Assembly: GCF_003172895.1 (NCBI RefSeq) | Contig: NZ_QGKL01000004.1 | Coordinates: 62,001-126,000, forward strand | Reading direction: 5' to 3' | Length of the DNA: 64,000 bases | DNA from: Leucothrix arctica | GTDB lineage: Bacteria > Pseudomonadota > Gammaproteobacteria > Thiotrichales > Thiotrichaceae | Shown: one piece after another, positions 44,458-53,293 of the stretch | How the letters are laid out: each line of letters opens with the position of its first letter | Position numbering within the stretch: position 1 is the first letter of the stretch | Program-made: the position numbers and the translations under genes | Notes under the pieces: model-generated | Told to the model about the DNA's origin: nothing | Database searches by the model: none | What the model saw: the letters and a program-made list of their open reading frames with translations, nothing else

Positions 44458-46749
44458 TTAAGGAGTCCCTGCATCAACCGCAGGCTCCATCACCACACAA
44501 ACACGATACTTACGGGGTTGAGTCCCACGAACAAATGGCATCGTTACAGGCTTACCGCAGTTCTTATTGTATAATAGCCCAGTGTCCTTATCGACTTTAA
44601 CAAAGCGTACTTGACCCGGTCTAACTGGCTTCAATGGACGTGTCGGCATCACTTTAAACAAGTCTGCCCATACTTTAATAGCCCCCGTACCACCGGTTAG
44701 CCCAGTCTCTTTATTGTCATCACGACCAACCCATACTGAAGCAACATGCTGCCCTGTAAAACCTGCATACCAGCTATCACGTTTATTGTTGGTCGTACCC
44801 GTTTTACCTGCTGAGTTTTTCCAAGCAGGTAAGTTACGAGATAAATAAGATGCTGTTCCGCGCTTCGTGACTTGATTCATCGCATAAGTCAGAAGGTAGT
44901 TAGCTTCAGGTGTAGCCACTTGCTTAATACTCAATGGGTAACGACGCAAGGTGCGACCGAAAGAATCCATTACACTACGGATAGACTTAAGAGGCGTGTA
45001 ACTACCACCAGATGCAATCGTTTGATACATCTGTTGTACTTCCATAGGAGATAGCTCCAAAGCACCTAGCAACACTGAAGGGTAAGGCGGAATCTCAGAC
45101 ATAATCCCAAGATCATGCAGTTTATTCACTATGTTGTTCATGCCCATCGTCACACCAATACGCACTGTCGGTGTATTACGAGACTTAACCAGTGCCTCTT
45201 CTAGAGTTACTTGACCTAAATCTTTATGATCATAGTTACCAGGCTCCCACACATCGCCGTTCGACAAGCGTACTTTCACTGGACCATCGTTAATTAGCGA
45301 AGACAAAGTGTACTCATCAGGAGACTCAAGTGCAGTCAAAAATACCGCTGGCTTAACTAATGATCCGATCTGACGCTTAGCATCCAGTGCGCGATTATAA
45401 CCTGCATAACGAACATCACGTCCGCCAACGACAGCTTGTACTTCACCATCCTGAACGTTACTTACAACCATCGCGCCGTTAAGTTTGCCTTTTTCGATAC
45501 CCTGTTGACGCTCCAGTATATCTACACGTCTACTCAATACTCTTTCAGCGGTTAACTGAACAATCGGATCCATAGCCGTAAAGATCAGAAGACCTTCACT
45601 ACGCAAATCCTCTTCTTGATAATCACGTTGCAACTGAGACTTCACCAACTCTAAATAAGCGGGGAACGGACTAACACTTGGTGGCGCATTAGCCGTGATA
45701 TGCAATGGTCTAGCTTTGAAAATCTTTGCGTCAGCTGTCGTAATAACATCCTCACGCGCCATGATATCTAATACTAGGTTACGACGTTCAGTCGCTCTTT
45801 CTGGAAAACGACGAGGGTCATAATAAGACGCACCTTTGGCCATACCAATCAGCAGTGCTACTTGATCTGTGTCTAACTCACGAATAGGTCGACTAAAGTA
45901 AAACTGTGAAGCCAAACCGAAGCCGTGTATTGCACGCTTCTTGTTTTGACCTAAGTAAATTTCATTCAGGTAAGTTTCTAAGATCTTCTCTTTAGAATAG
46001 TGAAGCTCTAGTAGCAACGACATCGTCGCTTCATTTACCTTACGCTTTAAGCTTCGCTCATTGGTTAGGTAAAAGTTCTTAACTAATTGCTGAGTTAAAG
46101 TACTACCACCCTGAACTGTTTGACCTGCTTTAGCATTCGCTAACATCGCTCGAACAATAGACTTAGGGTTAACTCCTACATGGTCATAGTAGTTTTTATC
46201 TTCAACAGCTATCAAACCCTTGATAAGCATTGGTGAAATTTCATCAAGCTGTACAAGTACTCGATCTTCATTATGACTTGGGTAGAAATTACCAATCAAG
46301 ATCGGCTCTAGGCGCATTAGGTTCAATGGCCCTGTATCATTCAGGTGCTTAAGTGACGACACCTGCCCCTTAGCAATCTTTAATACTAACGCTCGGTCAG
46401 CTTCGGTGTCTTCCGCAAAACGGAAACCACGCGTATGAATTTCGAAGGTATTACCTTTACGATTATATTGTCCCGTCGATTCAGGTGCAGTAGATTGATT
46501 GTAGTTGAGCAGTTTTAGCTCTTTTTCCAAGTCATCCGCTTGTAAAGTCTGTCCTTCGTATAACTCTAATGGACGCGCAAATACCCGAGCTGGCAAAGCC
46601 CAAAGCTTACCCGCAAATTGTGTTTTAACTTGATCATCAAGCTTAAGCACATAAGCGGCAGCAACCAACGCCCCCAAAACGATAGATACAAGTAGGGCAA
46701 TGCGTAAAACACGCCAAATAATTTTAATAGATGACCAGATAAAGCTCAT
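44458..46749 (-). CDS. mrcB: Penicillin-binding protein 1b
   Basis: 763 residues, bifunctional class A PBP. A TM helix is at about 12-34; the UB2H domain follows (RPLELYEGQTLQADDLEKEL). The GT51 glycosyltransferase has the catalytic Glu in AVEDKNYYDHVGVNPKSIVRA and QGGSTLTQQLVKN. The transpeptidase has the serine motif GSLVKPAVF, the SxN motif in KSRNTPTVR and KTGTTNN. It polymerises and cross-links peptidoglycan. It is the first gene of a minus-strand cluster leading to the LpoP-like gene, yoaA, tsaB and truD. Confidence 0.97.
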   Translation of the reverse strand: MSFIWSSIKIIWRVLRIALLVSIVLGALVAAAYVLKLDDQVKTQFAGKLWALPARVFARPLELYEGQTLQADDLEKELKLLNYNQSTAPESTGQYNRKGNTFEIHTRGFRFAEDTEADRALVLKIAKGQVSSLKHLNDTGPLNLMRLEPILIGNFYPSHNEDRVLVQLDEISPMLIKGLIAVEDKNYYDHVGVNPKSIVRAMLANAKAGQTVQGGSTLTQQLVKNFYLTNERSLKRKVNEATMSLLLELHYSKEKILETYLNEIYLGQNKKRAIHGFGLASQFYFSRPIRELDTDQVALLIGMAKGASYYDPRRFPERATERRNLVLDIMAREDVITTADAKIFKARPLHITANAPPSVSPFPAYLELVKSQLQRDYQEEDLRSEGLLIFTAMDPIVQLTAERVLSRRVDILERQQGIEKGKLNGAMVVSNVQDGEVQAVVGGRDVRYAGYNRALDAKRQIGSLVKPAVFLTALESPDEYTLSSLINDGPVKVRLSNGDVWEPGNYDHKDLGQVTLEEALVKSRNTPTVRIGVTMGMNNIVNKLHDLGIMSEIPPYPSVLLGALELSPMEVQQMYQTIASGGSYTPLKSIRSVMDSFGRTLRRYPLSIKQVATPEANYLLTYAMNQVTKRGTASYLSRNLPAWKNSAGKTGTTNNKRDSWYAGFTGQHVASVWVGRDDNKETGLTGGTGAIKVWADLFKVMPTRPLKPVRPGQVRFVKVDKDTGLLYNKNCGKPVTMPFVRGTQPRKYRVCVVMEPAVDAGTP

Positions 46750-46878
46750 GCCTTAATTCCCTTACATCGCTTTTTTTTTAGATTTTCACAAATTTGTGAC
46801 AAAGTATTTACCGTATGCATGAGCTTATTATTTTTACTTGATAAAAAACCATAATCAAGCATTTGAAGAATACAGGAG

Positions 46879-46918
46879 ATTCTATCTGATTTTTTGAAAA
46901 ATTAGTATCGGATAGAAT
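46879..46918. other. Inverted repeat upstream of mrcB
   Basis: ATTCTATCTGAT at 46879-46890 is the inverse of ATCGGATAGAAT at 46907-46918 with one mismatch (or wobble), and TTTTTGAAAAA inside can also pair, giving a long AT-rich stem-loop. It lies between the divergent mrcB and NlpC/P60 genes (46750-47016 holds no gene). Function is unknown; an operator or a stem-loop in the leader RNA is possible. Confidence 0.55.
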
Positions 46919-47016
46919 GCCTTCAATCAGTGATTTAAGCCATTTTATGACCCGTAGTGTCAAACCCGAGACATACATAGCTCCCAATAAACAACGATTA
47001 AAATAACAATAATATT

Positions 47017-47724
47017 ATGTTGAAGACCTATATAACAACTCTATCTATAGTCGCGCTTCTTAGCTTAAGCGTTCAGGCAAATGCACAATTTGCTCAAACC
47101 GTTGTGGATGAGTATAACCAAGTGCTGCCTATCTTTTTTAATGAACCTCAAAGGCAGATGCCTGCCCCTGTTGTAATACCCTCACCTTCGATGGCTGGAG
47201 GGCAACGATATTCGCAGCAACGACCACTAACGATACAAAATCGACAGCCACCTGCTCCCGTTCAACACGCTAGAACAGTTGCACGCCCTCAGGCTTTACA
47301 AAATAAACCTTCTGGTGATCCATTAAGAGGTCCTTACTTTCTAAGTCCTGAGCGCCATCGAATTATGGATGCAGCCTATTCCGCGCTTGGTATTCCTTAT
47401 ATCTATGGTGGAAACAATGCATCACGCGGTTTGGACTGCAGCAGCCTCATGCAATTTATCCATAAAAAAGCACTGGGTAAAACGTTACCACGTACCGCTG
47501 CTGTTCAACGTGACAAAAGTAAAACGATTGCCTATAACTCGTTACAGCCAGGTGATATGTTATTTTTCAAAATTAATAGCCGCACCAATCACGTTGGCAT
47601 CTATATTGGAAACGGTAAGTTCATCCATGCCTCGTCAGGTAAGCGACGCGCCATTATTGACTCAATGGAAAAATCCTATTGGAAGAAACGTTTCGTCAAA
47701 TTTGGTAGTTACCTAAACAGTTGA
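47017..47724 (+). CDS. Secreted NlpC/P60 peptidoglycan endopeptidase
   Basis: 235 residues. A signal peptide ends near residue 23 (VQANA); a Pro/Gln-rich linker fills about 45-105; the NlpC/P60 domain follows. The catalytic triad is in place: Cys141 in LDCSSL, His192 in NHVGIYIG, and the polar third residue His204 in KFIHAS. It cuts peptide stems of peptidoglycan. No Shine-Dalgarno is obvious. It precedes the BON-LysM gene by about 95 bp. Confidence 0.92.
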   Translation: MLKTYITTLSIVALLSLSVQANAQFAQTVVDEYNQVLPIFFNEPQRQMPAPVVIPSPSMAGGQRYSQQRPLTIQNRQPPAPVQHARTVARPQALQNKPSGDPLRGPYFLSPERHRIMDAAYSALGIPYIYGGNNASRGLDCSSLMQFIHKKALGKTLPRTAAVQRDKSKTIAYNSLQPGDMLFFKINSRTNHVGIYIGNGKFIHASSGKRRAIIDSMEKSYWKKRFVKFGSYLNS

Positions 47725-47819
47725 TGATTAAAATCACTATTCTTCTTGATTAGTCTCATAAAACCCCTATTATTATTTAGGTTAAAACTAAATAATTTAA
47801 AAACTCTAGGAGTGAACAC

Positions 47820-48257
47820 ATGGGACTTTTTGACTTTGCCCGCAACATCGGCAAGAAAATTTTCGGTAGTGATGACGATGACGCTTCAGAAAAATTACAA
47901 GCTCATATCGCTGAAGACAACCCAGGTGTTGATGACCTACAAGTTGTTGTAAAAGATGGCGTTGCAACCATCAAAGGAAAGGCAAAATCCGCCTCAGCCT
48001 ATGAAAAAGCAATACTCATGGCAGGAAATGCATTGGGTGTTGAAGAAGTACGCGCAGACGAATTAGAAGCTCCAGAACAGACAATTGAAGTCACTTACTA
48101 CGTCATCGAAAAAGGCGATAGCCTGTGGAAAATTGCTGAGCGTTTCTATGGAAACGGTAGCAAATACACTGGTATCTTTGAAGAGAACCGTGAAGTGATT
48201 ACTGACCCAGATCTAATCTTCCCTGGTCAGAAGATTCGCATTCCAGCGGCATCTTAA
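47820..48257 (+). CDS. kbp: BON-LysM protein (Kbp/YgaU type)
   Basis: 145 residues. An N-terminal GLFDFARNIGKKIF amphipathic start, a BON domain at about 22-85, and a LysM domain at about 95-143 (YYVIEKGDSLWKIAERFYG...FPGQKIRIP). This is the same size and order as E. coli Kbp (YgaU), a cytoplasmic potassium-binding protein. No signal peptide. AGGAGTG precedes the ATG. A terminator follows. Confidence 0.92.
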   Translation: MGLFDFARNIGKKIFGSDDDDASEKLQAHIAEDNPGVDDLQVVVKDGVATIKGKAKSASAYEKAILMAGNALGVEEVRADELEAPEQTIEVTYYVIEKGDSLWKIAERFYGNGSKYTGIFEENREVITDPDLIFPGQKIRIPAAS

Positions 48258-48295
48258 AAACACGTTCACTCACTTGAAAGAATGAGTCAAATACA

Positions 48296-48322
48296 AAAAA
48301 CCACCTCTAAGGTGGTTTTTTT
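48296..48322. terminator. Bidirectional terminator between kbp and the response regulator
   Basis: CCACCT at 48301-48306 pairs with AGGTGG at 48310-48315 around CTA, with A5 before and T7 after the stem, so it can end transcripts from both sides. Confidence 0.88.
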
Positions 48323-48336
48323 ATGCCCGTAGCATG

Positions 48337-49029
48337 TTACTCAATCTTATAACCCACACCATAGATCGAATGAATTAACTCTTCGCTTCCTGTCACAGCA
48401 CTCACTTTTTTGCGTAAGTTTTTAACATGACTATCCACTGTTCGGTCACTGACCACTCGCCCATCTGAATAGCTAAACTGTATCAACACATCTCGCGAAA
48501 ACACGCGACCGGGTGATGCCATAAGCGTTTGCAACAAACGAAACTCAACAGGCGTTAACTCTACACGCTGATTTGAAATCAAACACACATAACGATCACA
48601 CTGTAGAGTAATTGAGCGATAACTCAACTGTTGCCCTATCGAATCATTAGTATTCTGAGTACTTTGCACACGACGTAAAATCGTTTTAACGCGAGCAACC
48701 ACTTCACGTGGCAAAAATGGCTTACACACATAATCATCTGCACCAAGCTCCAGACCAATCAAACGATCTACCTCATCAACTTTAGCCGTCAACATCATTA
48801 TCGGTACATTAGAAAACTGGCGCACCTCTCGACAAATACTTACCCCGTCTTTTTCTGGCAACATTAAGTCTAAAATAACAAGATCGGGCTCGGTCGTTTT
48901 GACCGTTTCAACAGCATCTAAACCAGTATTTAATACCTGAGTTTCAAAGCCATCGTTTTTTAAATAGTCCACTAAGATCTGAGCAATCTTATCTTCATCT
49001 TCAACAATCAATATGAGCGACACGTTCAT
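48337..49029 (-). CDS. OmpR-family response regulator (BaeR-like)
   Basis: 230 residues: receiver domain with Asp54 (VILDLMLP) as the phosphoacceptor, acidic pair Asp11-Glu12 and Lys at VCKPF; a C-terminal winged helix (VELTPVEFRLLQTLMASPGRVFSRDVLI...VDSHVKNLRKKV). It overlaps the sensor kinase by four bases (ATGA) and is downstream of it. Envelope-stress or efflux control is the likely theme by similarity to BaeR, not proven. Confidence 0.92.
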   Translation of the reverse strand: MNVSLILIVEDEDKIAQILVDYLKNDGFETQVLNTGLDAVETVKTTEPDLVILDLMLPEKDGVSICREVRQFSNVPIMMLTAKVDEVDRLIGLELGADDYVCKPFLPREVVARVKTILRRVQSTQNTNDSIGQQLSYRSITLQCDRYVCLISNQRVELTPVEFRLLQTLMASPGRVFSRDVLIQFSYSDGRVVSDRTVDSHVKNLRKKVSAVTGSEELIHSIYGVGYKIE

Positions 49030-50546
49030 GACTTCCCTTTTCCTTTTAGTAAAGGAAGCTCAAGCGTCATCAGTACACCACCTAATGGTGACGGTGCAGC
49101 ATTGATTTCCCCACGATGGGCTTCAACAATATTACGGCAAATAGACAAACCAAGTCCTGCACCAGAACTCCGGCTATTTCGAGATTCATCCTTACGATAC
49201 AACGGCTCAAACAATAGGCTACAGTCCGCCAAATCAATACCCGGTGGGGTATCGTGAATCGCCAAAATAGCGTGATAGTCATCCGTTTTTAAAGTAATTT
49301 CAACACGACCTGAAGTATTAGTGTAAGCCAGTGAATTACGCATTAAGTTACTCAGCAACTGATTAATACGCTTCTCATCCGCGCTAATTAGCACACTGGC
49401 ATCTTTATCAAACGTAACCGTAATGCCTTTTTCCTCAGCCGCTAACCGATGTGACTTGATAGTTTGTTTAATACTTTGGGTCAGGTCAACAAGAGCAAAC
49501 TCATAACGTAAACCACCAATATCTGATAACGATAATTCATACAAGTCATCGACTAAATAACGTAGGCGCTTAGTTTCTTGATCCAACGAGACCAACTGCT
49601 CAGGGCCAAAGGGGCGAATGCCATCTTTGAGCGCTTCAATCTCACCCGTCAATATCGCTAATGGCGTACGCAACTCATGAGAAATATTTGCTAACCAACG
49701 ACTTCGCGCACTGCGGTTCTTTTCCAACGTTTTTGACAGGTAATTAATGTCTTCGACTAACAGGCCAAACTCATCATTATAAGTACTTACTAGCGGCTGG
49801 GAGTAGTCACCCTTTGACAGCCTATTAACACCTTGTATCATTCGATGAACTGGCGATACAAGCAACCGAGTCAATCCAAAAGCCACTAAACCTGCCAATA
49901 AAAGTGAAGCGATACCAATAAATACGCTCGTCATCCACTGTTGCCGAGAGAAAGCGGTTTCAATAGAGGAGCTGACTTGGCGCACAGGCGCACTTTTTAA
50001 GATCGCAACGACCTCAGTATCCACAACCACAGGAAAGTCTATTATTTCTACAGAAGGGTCATTGAGAACATGACCAAAAATTTTCGCCCCTTGAAGATCA
50101 TAAAGAGCTGTCGGTGGATAACTAGGCCCACCTCTGCGAGGTCTTCTGCCACCCGGCCCGCCTGGCGGTCTAGCACTACCCTCAAAATCTTTAGGTGGTG
50201 GAAAGTCGTATGATTCAAATGGAGGCGGTCGTCGCCCTTTTGGAGGCAAAAGGAAATCTACTTCAAGAGGTCGCCCTGCTTTAGCGACAGTGTCTGGTCG
50301 AGGAAGCATGCTTAAACTAATCTGCAATGTTTCTTCTTCAACATTAGACCATTGCCTATCGTGCTCGACATAAAGTCGGCCGAGATTCTCACCAATAAGC
50401 GTAAGGCGTGTTTGCTCAAGTGCATTTACGTAGTCTAAAAAACCACGCTCAAAACTCCAACGGGCTAAACCTAAAGTGGCCACTAGTACCATCAAGGTCA
50501 GCCCAAGGAACGAGAGCATTAACTTATGCGATATAGATAAGCGCAT
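49026..50546 (-). CDS. BaeS-like sensor histidine kinase with Pro/Arg-rich sensor loop
   Basis: 506 residues: TM helix at about 9-28, a periplasmic loop to about 203, TM2 at about 205-228, HAMP, HisKA with His290 in NISHELRTPLAILTGEIEALKDG (a BaeS-like stretch), and a HATPase domain with G1/G2 boxes (GAGLGLSICRNIV). The periplasmic loop is odd: about residues 81-145 are rich in Pro, Arg and Gly (PPKGRRPPPF, RPPGGPGGRRPRRGGP), unlike an ordinary folded sensor. The loop's ligand is unknown. It is upstream of the response regulator, with which it overlaps. Confidence 0.9.
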   Translation of the reverse strand: MRLSISHKLMLSFLGLTLMVLVATLGLARWSFERGFLDYVNALEQTRLTLIGENLGRLYVEHDRQWSNVEEETLQISLSMLPRPDTVAKAGRPLEVDFLLPPKGRRPPPFESYDFPPPKDFEGSARPPGGPGGRRPRRGGPSYPPTALYDLQGAKIFGHVLNDPSVEIIDFPVVVDTEVVAILKSAPVRQVSSSIETAFSRQQWMTSVFIGIASLLLAGLVAFGLTRLLVSPVHRMIQGVNRLSKGDYSQPLVSTYNDEFGLLVEDINYLSKTLEKNRSARSRWLANISHELRTPLAILTGEIEALKDGIRPFGPEQLVSLDQETKRLRYLVDDLYELSLSDIGGLRYEFALVDLTQSIKQTIKSHRLAAEEKGITVTFDKDASVLISADEKRINQLLSNLMRNSLAYTNTSGRVEITLKTDDYHAILAIHDTPPGIDLADCSLLFEPLYRKDESRNSRSSGAGLGLSICRNIVEAHRGEINAAPSPLGGVLMTLELPLLKGKGKS

Positions 50547-50748
50547 TACTGTCTAAAAAATTTAAGTTGTGACAATGAGATACCATCCACCGTACATGAT
50601 TAATAAAATACCCCATTATACTGACCTCAGGTTAATTAACGCTGAAAGCCAGATACTGACTGTATTTAAGCAGGTAATTGTGGAGAAATTATGGTGTTAA
50701 GGTGAAAGCATCATGAATACTCACTCTCACCTCAACACCCTTCATTCA

Positions 50749-52935
50749 TTAAGCAGACGCTTTGTCTTTACGGGCCTGATGAAGCTTTTTGTAGCTTTCA
50801 ATCAATCGTAAATGTCGATCTAAACCTTCCAGCTTCATACTCGTCTTAGTTAAGCCAAAGAATGTGATTTCACTGTTAATAGAGCCAACCACATTGCCCA
50901 TTGTCTCTTTACCAAACATTCTATTGAAGTTACCAATAAAGTTTTCAAGCTCAAGCTCTTCATCTAGCGCCACTTCAAGTACCGAGTGCACAGCTTGGTA
51001 GAATAAACCACGCTCAACCGTATTATCGTTGTACTGCAAGAACTCTTCTACGCAGTCTCGTGCCTCTTCCAAACCACCTAGTGCAAGATAGATAAGAATC
51101 TTAAGCTCAAGAATCGTTAACTGACCCCAAACTGTATTCTCATCAAACTCAATACCAATCAGTGTTTTGATATCCGTGTAGTTATCTAGCTGGCTGTCTT
51201 CTAAACGCTCCAACAGATCCACTAATTCATCTTCATCTAGCGAGTGGATATTCAAAATATCTTCACGGAAGATCAGTGACTTATTAGTGTTATCCCAAAC
51301 CAAGTCATCAACTGGGTAAACTTCAGAGTAGTCAGGTACCAAGATGCGGCAAGCCGTTGCACCTAGCTCATCAAACACAGCGATGTAACACTCTTTATCA
51401 ATATCCTTCAAGATACCAAACAAGCGATCACTCTCTTCCTGAGTAGTCCCTGAGAAATCCCACTCAGCAAACTCATAGTCATGCTTATCACTAAAGAAGC
51501 GCCAAGAAATCACGCCCGTTGAATCAATAAAGTGTTCAACAAAATTCTCTGGCTCAGTGACAGCCATACTGTTGAATGTTGGACGAGGAACGTCATTCAA
51601 ACCTTCAAAACTGCGACCTTGTAGCAACTCAGTCAGGCTTCGTTCTAGCGCAACTTCAAAGCTTGGATGTCCACCGAAAGATGCGAACACACCACCCGTT
51701 TTAGGATTCATCAGCGTCACACACATAACTGGGAACTGCCCCCCTAACGACGCATCTTTAACAACAACAGGAAAACCTTGTGCTTCCAACGCTTCAATAC
51801 CTTCTAGGATGCTTGGATACTTAGCCAACACTTCTTTAGGCACATCCGGCAGCACAATTTCTTCTTCAATAATTTGACGCTTAACTGCACGCTCAAATAT
51901 CTCAGACAAACATTGAACTTGCGCTTCAGGTAAGTTATTGCCAGCGCTCATACCGTTGCTTAAGAACAAGTTTTCAATCAGGTTTGACGGGAAATAAACC
52001 GTCTCACCGTCGGAGTAACGTGTGTACGGTATAGAGCAAATGCCGCGCTCAACTAAACCAGAGTTAGTATCAATCAGATTAGAGCCGACTAGCTCCTGTC
52101 TTGGATCATAAATTTCTAAACAATATTGGTCTAAGATTCCTTCAGGTAACTCATCGTTTTCGTTAGGCTTAAACCACTTCTCATTGGGGTAATGAACGAA
52201 GTCACTGTTTGCAATTTCTTGACCGAAGTATTGATCATTGTAGAAAAAGTTACAGTTTAGACGCTCAATGAACTCACCCAATGCCGAGCACAGTGCACTC
52301 TCTTTGGTTGCGCCTTTACCGTTTGTGAAACACATTGGAGAAGCCGCATCACGAATATGTAACGACCATACGTTTGGTACAATGTTACGCCACGATGCAA
52401 TCTCAATTTTCATACCTAGGTCAGATAAAAGACCCGTCATGTTTGCAATGGTTTGTTCTAGCGGCAGATCTTTACCCAAAATAAAGGTACTTTCCCCGCC
52501 TTCTGGTTGCCCCATTAACATGGCTTGCGCGTCTTCTTCTAAGCTTTCAACCGTCTCTATTTTGAACTCAGGCCCAGATTGAACCACCTTTTTTACGGTA
52601 CAACGGTCAATAGAACGCAAAATACCTTCACGGTCTTTCTCAGAAATACTCTCTGGAAGCTCTACCTGAATCTGGAAAATCTGGTTATAACGATCTTCAG
52701 GATCAACAATATTGTTCTGCGACAAACGAATATTTTCAGTCGGAATATCACGCGACAAGCAGTACACACGTACAAAGTACGCAGCACAAAGTGCTGATGA
52801 CGCTAGGAAGTAATCAAATGGACTAGGCGCAGAGCCATCACCTTTATAACGAATCGGCTGATCAGTAACGACCGTAAAGTCGTCAAATTTAGCTTCAAGG
52901 CGAAGATTTTCGAGAAAGTTTACTTTGATTTCCAT
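50749..52935 (-). CDS. OsmC-YcaO fusion protein
   Basis: 728 residues. Residues 1-130 are an OsmC-like domain (SPFDYFLASSALCAAYFVRVYC, with two Cys as in peroxidase members). Residues about 150-560 are a YcaO domain (ATKESALCSALGEFIERLNCNFF), a fold that uses ATP to activate amide bonds. The last 150 residues are helical and TPR-like (LGGLEEARDCVEEFLQYNDNTVERGLF). E. coli YcaO supports RimO-dependent methylthiolation of ribosomal protein S12; whether the OsmC fusion does the same is inferred. No peptide precursor or azoline partner is seen next to it. Confidence 0.9.
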   Translation of the reverse strand: MEIKVNFLENLRLEAKFDDFTVVTDQPIRYKGDGSAPSPFDYFLASSALCAAYFVRVYCLSRDIPTENIRLSQNNIVDPEDRYNQIFQIQVELPESISEKDREGILRSIDRCTVKKVVQSGPEFKIETVESLEEDAQAMLMGQPEGGESTFILGKDLPLEQTIANMTGLLSDLGMKIEIASWRNIVPNVWSLHIRDAASPMCFTNGKGATKESALCSALGEFIERLNCNFFYNDQYFGQEIANSDFVHYPNEKWFKPNENDELPEGILDQYCLEIYDPRQELVGSNLIDTNSGLVERGICSIPYTRYSDGETVYFPSNLIENLFLSNGMSAGNNLPEAQVQCLSEIFERAVKRQIIEEEIVLPDVPKEVLAKYPSILEGIEALEAQGFPVVVKDASLGGQFPVMCVTLMNPKTGGVFASFGGHPSFEVALERSLTELLQGRSFEGLNDVPRPTFNSMAVTEPENFVEHFIDSTGVISWRFFSDKHDYEFAEWDFSGTTQEESDRLFGILKDIDKECYIAVFDELGATACRILVPDYSEVYPVDDLVWDNTNKSLIFREDILNIHSLDEDELVDLLERLEDSQLDNYTDIKTLIGIEFDENTVWGQLTILELKILIYLALGGLEEARDCVEEFLQYNDNTVERGLFYQAVHSVLEVALDEELELENFIGNFNRMFGKETMGNVVGSINSEITFFGLTKTSMKLEGLDRHLRLIESYKKLHQARKDKASA

Positions 52936-53293
52936 TGGAATGTTCCGTGTTTATCGCTGCGATCAATTAGCGAGGGCTAATCATCGGTGTTGATCTTAAA
53001 TGGCGGCAATTATCTGTTTTTTGAAGCAAATAGTCTCTGCCAAAGTGAAATTATTTTTGTGTTTATAAAGAAGGCAACATTCCTTGATATAGCTGACTCA
53101 TAACAAATCTTGAAGTTCTGCACTATTCCCTCACTTTCTTTACGTGATTTTACATGCCCTTAAGCAATTTCATGAATCGCATGTGCAATAATTCCAAAAA
53201 GGCTAAGTAACTAGCAATACATAATTTTACAAGCCAAAAAATCTCTCCGAAGTTACTCGATCTAATAACAATAGATGCACTAAAGGATACAAC
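52936..53293. other. 358-bp space before the DUF6152 gene
   Basis: No gene, terminator or clear repeat is seen. It should hold the divergent promoters of the OsmC-YcaO and DUF6152 genes; I could not place them with confidence. Confidence 0.5.
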
